From Planctomycetaceae bacterium (lineage in GTDB: Bacteria > Planctomycetota > Phycisphaerae > Sedimentisphaerales > UBA12454), in contig JAJFVK010000012.1 in the NCBI GenBank assembly GCA_021371795.1, positions 1 to 34,672 on the forward strand: a stretch of 34,672 nucleotides of DNA, written 5' to 3'. This document shows positions 24,942 to 33,471 of the stretch, piece by piece. The position numbers were made by a program, and so were the translations under genes. The notes beneath the pieces are model-generated. The model did no database searches. It was not told where the DNA came from and saw only the letters and a list, made by a program, of their open reading frames with translations. The first letter of the stretch is position 1; the number at the start of each line of letters is the position of its first letter.

Positions 24942-24975
24942 TTCAAATTTTCAAAAAACTTTCTAACAAGTCCGA

Positions 24976-25004
24976 AGTCTAACCCATCTCCGGCATTTTC
25001 TCAA
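24976..25004 (-). promoter_or_regulatory. Candidate promoter of the lipoprotein gene
   Basis: On the minus strand TTGAGA (25004-24999), a 17-nt spacer and TAGACT (24981-24976); the ATG is about 35 nt downstream. Confidence 0.5.
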
Positions 25005-25167
25005 CTTAATTGAGCCGTGCTTTTCGACTTCTTTTAACTTATTGTAGTTACAACAGTAATGGATTTCAGTACTAATACATCGGCCGATCAAAGCCATAAT
25101 ATTTATATATGGATTCGACAAATATGCAAAAAATTTACTGCTGTGCTACTAATTTACCAATTTAATA

Positions 25168-25194
25168 TTGACAAAGTACGATTTATAGTTAAAT
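25168..25194 (+). promoter_or_regulatory. Candidate promoter of the HTH-receiver gene
   Basis: A perfect TTGACA at 25168-25173 is followed after 15 nt by TTAAAT (25189-25194). The -10 is weak, so the exact start is uncertain. Confidence 0.4.
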
Positions 25195-25259
25195 TGGGCA
25201 GAAAAGGCAACATAGGATGGAAATAGAATATGGATATTCAGTAGCGAGGACTAAAAAGT

Positions 25260-25832
25260 ATGGATACGACAAAAGAATTGTACACGACGGGCGAAGCTGC
25301 GGATCTTTGTAACCTCAGCCAGCAAACTATTATCAGGTGTTTTGATTCTGGAAGACTTCGCGGTTTTCGCATTCCAGGTTCCAAGTTCAGAAAAATTCCG
25401 CGCGACAGTCTGATGAAGTTTATGAAGGAAAACAACATTCCTATTATGAATCTTCAGACCGGACGCAGGCGTCTGCTGATAGTTGACGACGATGCGGAAA
25501 TTGTTGAGCTTATGACAGATGTACTCGCACGCGACGGCAGGTTTGAAGTACGAACTGCTTCGACAGGTTATGACGCCGGTATTATGACGCAGAAGTTCAG
25601 GCCTGACTTGATACTGCTTGACTATATGCTGCCGGACGTCAACGGCAATATCGTCTGCAAGACCATCAAGCAGGACCCGGAGTTCGCTAACACAAGAATT
25701 ATCATTATCAGCGGCGTTATTAATCAGACTGAAATTGACGACCTGCTGAAAGCCGGCGCGGAGTCGTTCGTTAAGAAGCCTTTCAATATTACAGACCTGA
25801 TTGAAAGAATCGCGACTACTCTCCAGGCTTAA
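25260..25832 (+). CDS. Response regulator with N-terminal excisionase/MerR-type HTH
   Basis: This 190-aa protein has an N-terminal DNA-binding domain of the excisionase/helix-turn-helix_17 type (residues 5-60: YTTGEAADLCNLSQQTIIRC, with GRLRGFRIPGSKFRKIPRD as the wing). A receiver domain (about 70-190) follows, with acidic residues at 76-78, phospho-acceptor D121 in LILLDYMLPD, S151 and K173 in KKP, all intact. It is therefore a phosphorelay regulator that probably binds DNA. The order (HTH first, receiver second) is the reverse of most response regulators. GAGG lies about 9 nt before the ATG. An HDOD-kinase gene follows after 66 nt, the natural partner. Confidence 0.92.
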   Translation: MDTTKELYTTGEAADLCNLSQQTIIRCFDSGRLRGFRIPGSKFRKIPRDSLMKFMKENNIPIMNLQTGRRRLLIVDDDAEIVELMTDVLARDGRFEVRTASTGYDAGIMTQKFRPDLILLDYMLPDVNGNIVCKTIKQDPEFANTRIIIISGVINQTEIDDLLKAGAESFVKKPFNITDLIERIATTLQA

Positions 25833-25898
25833 CGACAGGAATATTGGTTTAGCCGTTGCCGGAACGGCGATGATTTGTACACGGAAGAAGACAGATAG

Positions 25899-28004
25899 AT
25901 GGCAAGTATTTTACCAAATGTTTCCGCGCGAAACGCGGCGTTTGCACTGTATCAGCTCGACACACCCGCTGTTCATCCAGACAGCGTGATTCGATGTATA
26001 AAAGCTATTAACGAATATAAACCCGCTCTGGCTTCTGTCGCCCAAACCGACCCCGCTGTCGCCATCGCCCTTGTGAATCTTTTCAGGCAGCACAATATCG
26101 AATTCAATTTTGAAAACCTGAATTTCGAACAGTGCGTCAACGAAATTCCCACGAATAAAATTCTAAAAACATTTCTGAATATAAAGACATTCGACATCAC
26201 CGGCTTTCATTCGCAGATTCCGATTGCGAAGATGAACGGTATTTCCGCAGTTCGCGCATACACGGCCAAACTGATTGCCGCCCAAACGAATATGAATGAA
26301 AGTCTGGCGTTTTTTGCCGCCCTGTTTGCCGACATTGGCTTGCTCGCTCTTGCCGAGCTTTACCCCAAGAGTCTTGCCGGAATGTACGAAGACGCTGCCG
26401 GCGATTCTCTTTCGCTGCTTCGGATGGAAAAAGAAAATCTCGGTCTGACGCACAATGTAATTTCTCGTCAGCTCGCTCAAAAATGGCTGCTTCCGCAGGT
26501 TGTCGCCGATTGCGGCTGGCTCTATTGCAGTCCCGCAGCCGACAAACTCGAAACACTGCCGAATTTTGAATATATTATGATTGTCCGTCTGGCTGATATT
26601 ATCGCCAAAAACATCGACAACGGCGGAAGCATCACAATCCCCTCCGCGATTCCAATCAGCCCTGATGATGTGAACGAAATAAATGAAAAGGCCCGGAATT
26701 TCGCCTCGCAGTTAAACACCGCCGAGGAAAAACCTGAAAGCCAGATAATCAAACAAGCGTTGATGACGCTGCTCGACAAACCCGTAGAGCAAAACATTAC
26801 CGATTTTCAAAATAATGTCTGGAACGCAGTCAAGCCCGTGGTTTCGACCATTGAAGCGGCCGGAATCATCTGCGGCCTGATATGCAAAAAGTTGAATGTG
26901 CAAAAAGCCTGCATATATCTCAACGCCGGCTACGAAGCGGTAAAAACCATCGGCGACAATACGGAATTTATGACGTTTGAAGCCATGCCGACAAATCAGC
27001 AGATAAATTTCGCGGATGCGGGCACAACACAGATAAAATTAGATGCCATTGGTCAGATGTTTCTGCAAACGATGCAGGATTTGGATGTTTTGGCGATTGC
27101 AAATATAGTTACGCAAGTATTAACGTCGAAATCGGCGGAAGAATATAATCTTTCGATTGCACAGGCACTGCTGGAAAACTTCACACCGGCAGTTCGACCC
27201 ACACAACCCACACCGCCAACCACGCCCGCACCGCAGCCGATGATACCGCCTTTGCAGCCGCAGGCAAAACCGCAGTCATCGCAAACACCGCCGACACAAC
27301 AGACAACTGTTCAAACGCCGCAGGAGCTTCAGGAACGAATTGCTGAAATCGCCGCCGGCGCCGCGCACGAACTGAACAATCCGCTTACGGTAATTTCCGG
27401 CAGAGCGCAGCTTCTCAAGCAACAGGAAACTGACCCGACAAAACGATTGATGCTCGAGCAGATAACCGAAAAGACCGGCCAGGCTTATGAAATCGTCGGC
27501 CAGCTTATGAGTTATGCCCGCCCGTCAAGCCCGCAGATTAGAACGGTTTCGCCGTTTATAATGATTAATAACTGCATTGAAAAAGTAAACGCTCGTTATC
27601 TGGATGAGCCGGTCGATATCACAATCGACAGCAGCATTGAGAATCTTAGCGATATCGAAGTCGATTCCGAACAAATCGTCGAAGCTATCTCGCAGATAAT
27701 GTACAACTCACTGGAATCGTATGAAAGCGGCAACGGCCCTGTCATAATTTCCGGCAGCGAACATGTCCAAGGCTTTGTAGAAATCCGCATACAAGACCAG
27801 GGTTGCGGCATGAGTGAAGAAACATTACAAAAAGCCGCCGAGCCGTTTTACTCCGACAAGCCTGCCGGCCGCCAGCGTGGAATGGGTCTTGCTTTGGCCG
27901 CGAGCCTCCTGCAAAACAACGGCGGAAAAATATCATTCGATAGCCAAATCGACAAAGGCACAACAGTATCTGTCCAACTGCCCAAAACCGGTAAGTCCGA
28001 ATAA
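25899..28004 (+). CDS. HDOD-domain sensor histidine kinase
   Basis: This 701-aa cytosolic kinase has an N-terminal HDOD domain (about 15-215), in which the usual HDIG-like position reads FADIGLLALAEL, so no phosphodiesterase metal site is present. A GAF-like segment follows (about 290-425). A Pro/Thr/Gln-rich linker spans about 430-475. HisKA comes next with AHELNNPL (phospho-acceptor H490). The HATPase domain spans about 565-697 with N-box QIMYNSLES, DQGCGM and GMGLALAASL. There are no membrane segments, so the input is probably internal. GGAAG lies 11 nt before the ATG. Genes before and after probably form one signalling unit with it. Confidence 0.9.
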   Translation: MASILPNVSARNAAFALYQLDTPAVHPDSVIRCIKAINEYKPALASVAQTDPAVAIALVNLFRQHNIEFNFENLNFEQCVNEIPTNKILKTFLNIKTFDITGFHSQIPIAKMNGISAVRAYTAKLIAAQTNMNESLAFFAALFADIGLLALAELYPKSLAGMYEDAAGDSLSLLRMEKENLGLTHNVISRQLAQKWLLPQVVADCGWLYCSPAADKLETLPNFEYIMIVRLADIIAKNIDNGGSITIPSAIPISPDDVNEINEKARNFASQLNTAEEKPESQIIKQALMTLLDKPVEQNITDFQNNVWNAVKPVVSTIEAAGIICGLICKKLNVQKACIYLNAGYEAVKTIGDNTEFMTFEAMPTNQQINFADAGTTQIKLDAIGQMFLQTMQDLDVLAIANIVTQVLTSKSAEEYNLSIAQALLENFTPAVRPTQPTPPTTPAPQPMIPPLQPQAKPQSSQTPPTQQTTVQTPQELQERIAEIAAGAAHELNNPLTVISGRAQLLKQQETDPTKRLMLEQITEKTGQAYEIVGQLMSYARPSSPQIRTVSPFIMINNCIEKVNARYLDEPVDITIDSSIENLSDIEVDSEQIVEAISQIMYNSLESYESGNGPVIISGSEHVQGFVEIRIQDQGCGMSEETLQKAAEPFYSDKPAGRQRGMGLALAASLLQNNGGKISFDSQIDKGTTVSVQLPKTGKSE

Positions 28005-28186
28005 CAATGGCTGTTTAGTTTTGCCCACAATCGCCGCTTAAACACACTTTTCACTGCCCGCAAACAGTCTGTTTATTGGACGTTATTTAAACGAACAAAA
28101 TAGTAAATCCCTTCTTAAATGACATCATAATTATGCCGAAGTAGAGAATAATGAAATGATATTATGTCCTTTAAGGAGACTGACTT

Positions 28187-28831
28187 TTGAAGGAAGAAAG
28201 AAATATTAGGCTGCGTAAGGTTGTCAGGAAACTCAACCAGGTCAAGAGATCACAAAAAAAACAGATTGACATTTTATGTAATGACATCCTAACTGCGCAC
28301 GCTGATTTTATAAGTCATCTGAAAAACTTTCAGTTCGCCGCTGATTTTTACGAGAACATTCTGGGCATAACAAATTCCGAACAGCTTGCCCGAAATGTCG
28401 GCGAATATCTGACGACCAATCTGAATGATATAAATATGGCGATAGTGTTTATGTTTTCCGGCCGTCCGCAGATTTATATTTACTCCACCGACACAGCACT
28501 TGAGGACATCCCTTCGCAAATAGGTCCGTATATGACGCCGCGAATGGTGCAGTTAGTCTGCCAGACCGGCAATATCTGCACATCCGACCAGTTATGCGAA
28601 ATGGGTTTCTTCGCGTCACCGGCAGTTTTGAAAAAAATATCATTGGCCGCAATCGGCCTTAACACCGCCGGGCCTGCATTGGGTATGCTTGTACTTTATC
28701 GTTCTGTTCAGCAGCCGTTAAGCAAATGCGAGTTGACGAAAATCGCTTCGGTAACGCCGGGCCTTTCAACTGCACTTAAGAATATGCAGAGCAGCGAAGC
28801 AATGGCAAACGCGTTTCCGCCCCACGCATAA
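28187..28831 (+). CDS. Unknown GAF-like protein after the HDOD kinase
   Basis: This 214-aa soluble protein has a basic coiled N-terminus (about 1-35), then an alpha/beta region ending with ALGMLVLYRSVQQPLSKCE near 165-185. That pattern is common in GAF sensor domains, so a small-molecule or partner-binding role is suggested but not proven. It starts at TTG: AAGGAG lies 8 nt upstream and no suitable ATG is nearby. It follows the kinase by 182 nt in the same direction and ends at a terminator. It may be an accessory sensor of the preceding two-component pair. Confidence 0.75.
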   Translation: MKEERNIRLRKVVRKLNQVKRSQKKQIDILCNDILTAHADFISHLKNFQFAADFYENILGITNSEQLARNVGEYLTTNLNDINMAIVFMFSGRPQIYIYSTDTALEDIPSQIGPYMTPRMVQLVCQTGNICTSDQLCEMGFFASPAVLKKISLAAIGLNTAGPALGMLVLYRSVQQPLSKCELTKIASVTPGLSTALKNMQSSEAMANAFPPHA

Positions 28832-28842
28832 AAAAAATGTAG

Positions 28843-28871
28843 GGGCAGACCTTTGTGTCTGCCCTTTTTTT
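28843..28871. terminator. Bidirectional terminator between convergent genes
   Basis: GGGCAGAC (28843-28850) pairs perfectly with GTCTGCCC (28857-28864), loop CTTTGT, followed by seven T and preceded by a run of A (28830-28837). It can serve the unknown gene on the left and the M29 peptidase on the right. The sequence TAGGGGCAGACC…GTCTGCCC also looks like a known dispersed bacterial repeat. Confidence 0.88.
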
Positions 28872-29966
28872 CTAAATCACAAATTTCCCATTCTTATAAA
28901 TCTTCTGTCCATCTGCAATGATTTCGCCATCATTCATATCCGCCAGCAAATCCCAGTGAATCGCTGATTCGTTCACGCCGCCGGTTTCCGGATAAGCTGC
29001 GCCAATCGCCATGTGAATTGTGCCGCCCATCTTCTCATCGAACAGCATATTCTTCGTGAATTTATTCGCACGCTCATTATTACCAATCGCCGCTTCGCCG
29101 AACCGCCTTGCGCCGGGCACATCGAGAATCTTGTTTAACAATTCCTGCCCTTTTGCCGCGGTGCCTTTGACAACTTCGCCATTTTTAATCTCCAACGAAA
29201 TATCTTCAATTTCCTGCCCCATATAAATGCCCGGATACGAGAACCGCACAAAACCGTTCACAGAATCTTCCACCGGCCCGGTAAAAACTTCGCCGCTTGG
29301 CATATTAAACTTGCCGCACGAGTTAATCCATTTCCTGCCGGCAGTGCTAAACTTCACGTCGATATTTTTGCCTTTGAATTGAACAGCTTTTTTCGTATTG
29401 AGCAAATCGACAATTTTCTGCTGCTGACTTTCGAGCTTGTTCCAGCAAGCGACAGGGTCAGGCTCATTCAGAAAACAAACGTTATAAACAAAATCAGCAT
29501 ATTCGCTCTGACTCATTCCGCACTCCTGCGCCTCGGCACAGGTCGGATAAACGCACAGCGTCCAGCGAAACGTCCCATCGGCAGACCGCTGCATAAATGT
29601 TTTATTCAGCCCCGCTCTTGCGGCACTTGCCTTCTGTTTTTTCTCGGCAGGTGTGTTTTGCAGTTCTTTGACATTGAACGGCGCAATAACATTCAACAGC
29701 GCATCATAATTTTCATAAACGTATTTCGTTATCGGCGAAACATACTCAAGCTGACTGTCGGATGCGTTGTTGTAGAATATTTTTTCGGTACCATTCAGCG
29801 CGACTCTAAATTCCGGAAACGCGCCGACCTTCAGAGCTTCGGCATATACTTCCTTGAGCAATTCCTCGGCAAGATAAGTCGATGAAAGCAGCACCCTGTC
29901 GCCCTTTTTGAGCGCCAGTGAGTAATTGACCAGTAACTTCGCGTATTTATTCATAATATCCGACAT
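28872..29966 (-). CDS. M29 family aminopeptidase
   Basis: A cytosolic metallo-aminopeptidase of 364 aa, the usual length for the thermophilic aminopeptidase/AmpS family, removing N-terminal residues from peptides with a two-metal site. Visible family motifs are KKGDRVLL near the N-terminus, NMPSGEVFTGPVEDSVNG (metal-ligand Glu), FGEAAIGNN, and GTIHMAIGAAYPETGG with ESAIHWD (His and Asp ligands) near the C-terminus. AAGGA lies about 10 nt before the ATG. It is a single gene, divergent from the AEC transporter across a short AT-rich spacer, and ends at the shared terminator at 28843. Confidence 0.94.
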   Translation of the reverse strand: MSDIMNKYAKLLVNYSLALKKGDRVLLSSTYLAEELLKEVYAEALKVGAFPEFRVALNGTEKIFYNNASDSQLEYVSPITKYVYENYDALLNVIAPFNVKELQNTPAEKKQKASAARAGLNKTFMQRSADGTFRWTLCVYPTCAEAQECGMSQSEYADFVYNVCFLNEPDPVACWNKLESQQQKIVDLLNTKKAVQFKGKNIDVKFSTAGRKWINSCGKFNMPSGEVFTGPVEDSVNGFVRFSYPGIYMGQEIEDISLEIKNGEVVKGTAAKGQELLNKILDVPGARRFGEAAIGNNERANKFTKNMLFDEKMGGTIHMAIGAAYPETGGVNESAIHWDLLADMNDGEIIADGQKIYKNGKFVI

Positions 29967-30040
29967 AAAATTTATTCCTTTATTTTGCGATTGGTATATA
30001 GTATTTTCATATACTAAATACTATATACAATATACTGATA

Positions 30041-30056
30041 ACTATCAACTAACAAC
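30041..30056. repeat. Copy of short AT-rich intergenic repeat (also at 198-213)
   Basis: ACTATCAACTAACAAC occurs here and, inverted, at 198-213. Both are next to ATAGTAT-type AT-rich sequence (30000-30040 here, 178-190 there), as if part of a longer degenerate spacer element. Confidence 0.5.
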
Positions 30057-30060
30057 CAAT

Positions 30061-31020
30061 ATGGAAATTTTTATAAATTCGTTCAGTTCGACGTTCCAGG
30101 CCGTGCTTCAAATACTGCTCATCGCCCTGGCCGCCGGCGTGCTTATGCGCAAAAATATCCTCACACAGGAGCAGCTTAAGGCAATTTCCGCACTGTGTGT
30201 TCGCGTACTGCTGCCCTGCCTGACATTCTCGAATATCGTTATCAATTTCCACCCTGATAAACTCAAAATCTGGCCGCTGATTCCGATATCCGCTGTGATA
30301 ATGGTCGGCTTTGGCCTTTTGTTTGCAACGGTTTTATTTTGGCCGAACATAAACGACAAAAAGCATCTCTTCGCACCCGCCTCGCTGCAAAACGCAGGTT
30401 ATTTAATTTTGCCGCTCGGCAAATTTTTGTATCCCGACCGGTTCGACGAATTCGCGATGTATTGTTTTCTCTACATCCTCGGCATAAGTCCGCTGCTGTG
30501 GTCGATGGGCAAATATCTCGTCAGTTCGCTGCCAGACGAAAAGCCAACACTCGCCGGCCTGTTCACGCCCCCATTCATTGCGAACATCGCGGCCGTACTG
30601 ATTGTGCTTTTGAAACTTCAATGGCTCATTCCGAATGTAGTATTGAATTCCACAGATTTGCTTGGTTCGGCGGCCGTGCCTGTGGCGACATTTGTCCTGG
30701 GCGCAGTTTTGGGCAGTATAGTTTTCAGTATTAAATCTTATGTCGCCGATGCCATAAAAGTTTTAATTGTCAGACTCGTCCTCGTACCAATCATTACTAT
30801 TGGAATTTTACTGCTGATCGGCCTGAATAAAAATTATCCGCTGCTGTGCGATTTGCTCGTTTTGCAGTCTTCGTCATCGCCGGCAACCGCGATTATTTTG
30901 CAAATCAAACACTACGGCGGGAAAGAACAGCAGCTCGGCTCGATTTTGCTTCTTTCATACATTGCGTGCATTATAACTATACCATTCTGGCTTGCAGTCT
31001 GGAAAATGATTATCGCATAA
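30061..31020 (+). CDS. AEC family transporter (auxin efflux carrier type)
   Basis: This 319-aa inner-membrane protein has about ten hydrophobic segments, the usual length and topology of AEC transporters. Motifs are AAGVLMRKNILTQEQLKAIS near 25-44, LLPCLTFSNIV, and the C-terminal LQSSSSPATAIILQIKHYGG near 268-287. The family exports or imports organic anions such as malate; the substrate cannot be told here. The frame opens 45 codons earlier, but that stretch runs through the AT-rich divergent spacer and is not family-like, so 30061 is preferred. No Shine-Dalgarno sequence is seen. Confidence 0.88.
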   Translation: MEIFINSFSSTFQAVLQILLIALAAGVLMRKNILTQEQLKAISALCVRVLLPCLTFSNIVINFHPDKLKIWPLIPISAVIMVGFGLLFATVLFWPNINDKKHLFAPASLQNAGYLILPLGKFLYPDRFDEFAMYCFLYILGISPLLWSMGKYLVSSLPDEKPTLAGLFTPPFIANIAAVLIVLLKLQWLIPNVVLNSTDLLGSAAVPVATFVLGAVLGSIVFSIKSYVADAIKVLIVRLVLVPIITIGILLLIGLNKNYPLLCDLLVLQSSSSPATAIILQIKHYGGKEQQLGSILLLSYIACIITIPFWLAVWKMIIA

Positions 31021-31073
31021 TCACCCCCTAAAAAGCACAATAGTTCAATAATTTAACCGTTTATAGCAAGATA

Positions 31074-31103
31074 GTTACATTTCTTTTTAGTACACTTTAT
31101 ACA
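31074..31103 (+). promoter_or_regulatory. Candidate promoter of the URO-D family gene
   Basis: GTTACA (31074-31079), an 18-nt spacer and TATACA (31098-31103) lie 40 nt before the ATG. Confidence 0.4.
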
Positions 31104-31143
31104 TAAGTTTCGTTAATTTTCGTTTTTTGAAAAGGTATAGAGT

Positions 31144-32268
31144 ATGAGTCGCGAGTTTTACATCGAGATGGCAAAATCAGGACTTGCTTTTCCAATTGGG
31201 GCGGATTTAGTTTTAAAAGAATATAAAGACCATGAAGAAATCCTGCGGGATGGTGTTCGTCTCGGCCACGTAATTGCCGAGGCCGCCAGACGCTTTAAAA
31301 CACCTCTTGCCGTGCCGGTTATGGATTTGATGCTCGAAAAGGCGCTGATGCTTCGCGCGTTAGGTATTGCCGAGGCTGATATTCCCACCTGGCATTTCGC
31401 AGGCTGCCCAACCGCCGAACAGTTGAACACAATCCGCACAAAAATTCACGGCCCGCTCGACCCGCGTTTGCAGGCGAACGTGGACGCCATAAAATTCATC
31501 GCAGACAACACCGACCTTGTGCCGGTTGGTATGAGTATAGGCCCGTTTTCACTTATGACAAAATTGCTTTCAGACCCCATTACGCCCGTTTATATGGCAG
31601 GAACAGGTTTGTCGGCGGAAAACGACTCGGAAGTGAAAACCGTTGAAACGCTTATGGAATTGGCAGTTGAAATTATTCTGTGTTCATTGAAAGCACAGAT
31701 ACGGGCAGGCGCAAAAGCAATTTTTATCGCGGAACCCGCCGCGAACAAAGTCTATATTTCGCCAAACCAGATGGCACAAGGTTCGGACGTTTTCGACAGA
31801 ATGGTTATGAAATATCTTCGCAAAATTAAATCCGAACTCGACGCTGCCGGCGTGGATTTGATTTTCCATTGCTGCGGAGAATTAACTAACGAAATGCTCA
31901 AGGCGTTTACTTCGCTGCAGCCGACGATGTTGAGTCTCGGCTGTTCACGCAAACTATGGGAGGATGCCGCGATTATTCCAAAAGACATTGTGCTGTATGG
32001 AAATTTGCCGTCGAAGAAATTCTTCTCTGACGATTCGATTACATTAACTGAAGTCAGACGCAATGCTTTAGAGCTTCACGAGAAGATGAAGACAACAGGC
32101 CATCCGTTTATCCTCGGCACGGAGTGCGATGTGTTAAACGTCCCCGGCTGCTGTAAAACGATTATGTCAAAGGCAATGGCGATAGTCGATTTCAACCGTC
32201 AGAACACCGAAGCGGATAATCTGAAATTCCCATCGCCTGACAAAAAGACAATTACCGTCAGCGCGTAA
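31144..32268 (+). CDS. Uroporphyrinogen decarboxylase / MtaA-type methyltransferase family protein
   Basis: This 374-aa cytosolic protein has the URO-D TIM-barrel pattern (MSIGPFSLMTKLL near 133-145, IFIAEPAAN near 198-206, VLYGNLPSK). It carries H242-x-C244 in IFHCCGEL and C328 in GTECDVLN, matching the zinc-binding HxC…C of cobamide methyltransferases such as MtaA/MtbA. Members with this zinc triad move methyl groups between corrinoid proteins and thiols, so a C1 role is more likely than haem synthesis. AAAGG lies before the ATG. No corrinoid-protein gene is in the window, so the partner is unknown. Family assignment is sound; the reaction is inferred. Confidence 0.88.
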   Translation: MSREFYIEMAKSGLAFPIGADLVLKEYKDHEEILRDGVRLGHVIAEAARRFKTPLAVPVMDLMLEKALMLRALGIAEADIPTWHFAGCPTAEQLNTIRTKIHGPLDPRLQANVDAIKFIADNTDLVPVGMSIGPFSLMTKLLSDPITPVYMAGTGLSAENDSEVKTVETLMELAVEIILCSLKAQIRAGAKAIFIAEPAANKVYISPNQMAQGSDVFDRMVMKYLRKIKSELDAAGVDLIFHCCGELTNEMLKAFTSLQPTMLSLGCSRKLWEDAAIIPKDIVLYGNLPSKKFFSDDSITLTEVRRNALELHEKMKTTGHPFILGTECDVLNVPGCCKTIMSKAMAIVDFNRQNTEADNLKFPSPDKKTITVSA

Positions 32269-32275
32269 AGAAAAA

Positions 32276-32309
32276 TTGGTGTCCGACCGTTTGAGCCAGA
32301 CACCCCAAT
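32276..32309. terminator. Hairpin between convergent genes
   Basis: GGTGTC (32278-32283) pairs with GACACC (32299-32304), extended by ATTGG/CCAAT-like flanks with a small bulge. It lies between the URO-D family gene and the dockerin gene. No T-run follows, so termination strength is doubtful. Confidence 0.4.
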
Positions 32310-32350
32310 CGCTAATTATTATGAATCACCGCTATTCGATGTTTTTTAAA

Positions 32351-33373
32351 TTACGGACAATTTGAATTAGACATATCGTTGCACTTGAGCCAATTTTCGG
32401 CCATTTCCGCAAAATCGACAAAGTTGACATAGCAGTCTTTATTTATATCGCCAGGCAAATACGAGAGACCGCAGTTGTCGGCCGTACTGAACTTCCACCT
32501 CCAGCCTTCCGACTTTATCTCCGGATTTGCACCGTCCGGATCATAGCAGTCAACACGCCAATAATAATCCTGAAATGAGTCAAGCGAACTAACAACAACA
32601 GAACTGGCATCCTGCTTATTGAGGATTTTTGTGTTTGTTCCCGGCATATTCGGGTCCGTACCGAACCAGACATCGCATAGAATAGTATCGCCGCTCTGAC
32701 GAGGAGCAGGCCTGTCCCACGACAGCGTAGCTACATCAAACGGAATAAGATTAATCGCACCATTTGTAGGTCCGGGATTCGACGCACCATAACGGTAAGT
32801 AACTGATACATCGTCCCAGTTAATAGAGCCTATGTGAGTATCTGGGCCAATACTGCCTGCCGTCAAGCCTAAAAAAATCCTGCCGTAAGCAGCCTCAAGT
32901 GGCGCGGTCGAGGCGCCGGAAATAAACTTCCATGTATCATAGGGATCGGGAGTACCACTGGCGGGATCGCCATAAAAACGCCCTACTTCTTCATCGAAAA
33001 TCAGAGTATTGGCGTCATCATACCACTCGACCTTGAAAATAGCGTCCCTGCCCGAAAGACCACCACCATCGCTTGAGAGAGTAATTGCCCACACACTAAA
33101 ATCGTACTCATTGCCCCCTACAACAGGAAAATCCTGGAACATACCTGTATCATCCAACCATTCTTTCACAGCTTTGACGCCGCTTTTTACCGCATTAGCA
33201 TCATTGTGACACTCGCCATTTGTGCCGTAAGTTGCCCAGCCTGGAATCAGAACAGTCTCAAACCTGCCTAAATCACCCTGTTCAAAGCCGGGGCTTAGCA
33301 ACGCATTGGCCAAGGCGTTGCCGGCAGCAAAACCCATAACTAATATCACCAATAGGACAATCTTTTTCTTCAT
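32351..33373 (-). CDS. Secreted dockerin-loop protein, tandem paralog A
   Basis: This 340-aa protein has a signal peptide (MKKKIVLLVILVMGFAAGNA; cleavage after ALA). A beta-sandwich, carbohydrate-binding-like domain spans about 24-195 (LLSPGFEQGDLGRFE, YDFSVWAI, NWDDVSVTY). A fibronectin-III-like domain covers about 200-300 (LSWDRPAPRQSGDTILCD, DYYWRVDCYDPDG). One calcium loop at the end reads DINKDCYVNFVDFAEMAENW, then LKCND. AAAGGA before the ATG at 33373 and the identical start in paralog B fix the start; the frame opens 7 codons earlier. It is the second of two tandem paralogs and ends beside the hairpin at 32276. Confidence 0.86.
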   Translation of the reverse strand: MKKKIVLLVILVMGFAAGNALANALLSPGFEQGDLGRFETVLIPGWATYGTNGECHNDANAVKSGVKAVKEWLDDTGMFQDFPVVGGNEYDFSVWAITLSSDGGGLSGRDAIFKVEWYDDANTLIFDEEVGRFYGDPASGTPDPYDTWKFISGASTAPLEAAYGRIFLGLTAGSIGPDTHIGSINWDDVSVTYRYGASNPGPTNGAINLIPFDVATLSWDRPAPRQSGDTILCDVWFGTDPNMPGTNTKILNKQDASSVVVSSLDSFQDYYWRVDCYDPDGANPEIKSEGWRWKFSTADNCGLSYLPGDINKDCYVNFVDFAEMAENWLKCNDMSNSNCP

Positions 33374-33471
33374 AATATATCCTTTCATTAACATGACAAG
33401 ACACTCAACTTTTTTCAGCCGAGCACTCCAATCGTCAATTCATAAAAATCGTTATTAAGATGATTTTAAAA

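Larger units (their letters stand above)
24942..25259. other. Divergent regulatory region of lipoprotein and signalling genes
   Basis: A 318-nt AT-rich spacer carrying promoters for both directions (24976-25004 minus; 25168-25194 plus) and a perfect 10-bp palindrome ATCGGCCGAT at 25079-25088 midway. The palindrome could be an operator for a dimeric regulator, such as the HTH protein encoded downstream. No gene was found here. Confidence 0.45.

Noticed and set aside
25911-28063. Antisense open frames over the HDOD kinase
   Set aside because: There are no SD sites or motifs; the kinase motifs prove the plus frame.
29926-30060. 45-codon upstream extension of the AEC transporter
   Set aside because: It overlaps the M29 gene start and an AT-rich spacer; AEC proteins begin at the MEIF position.
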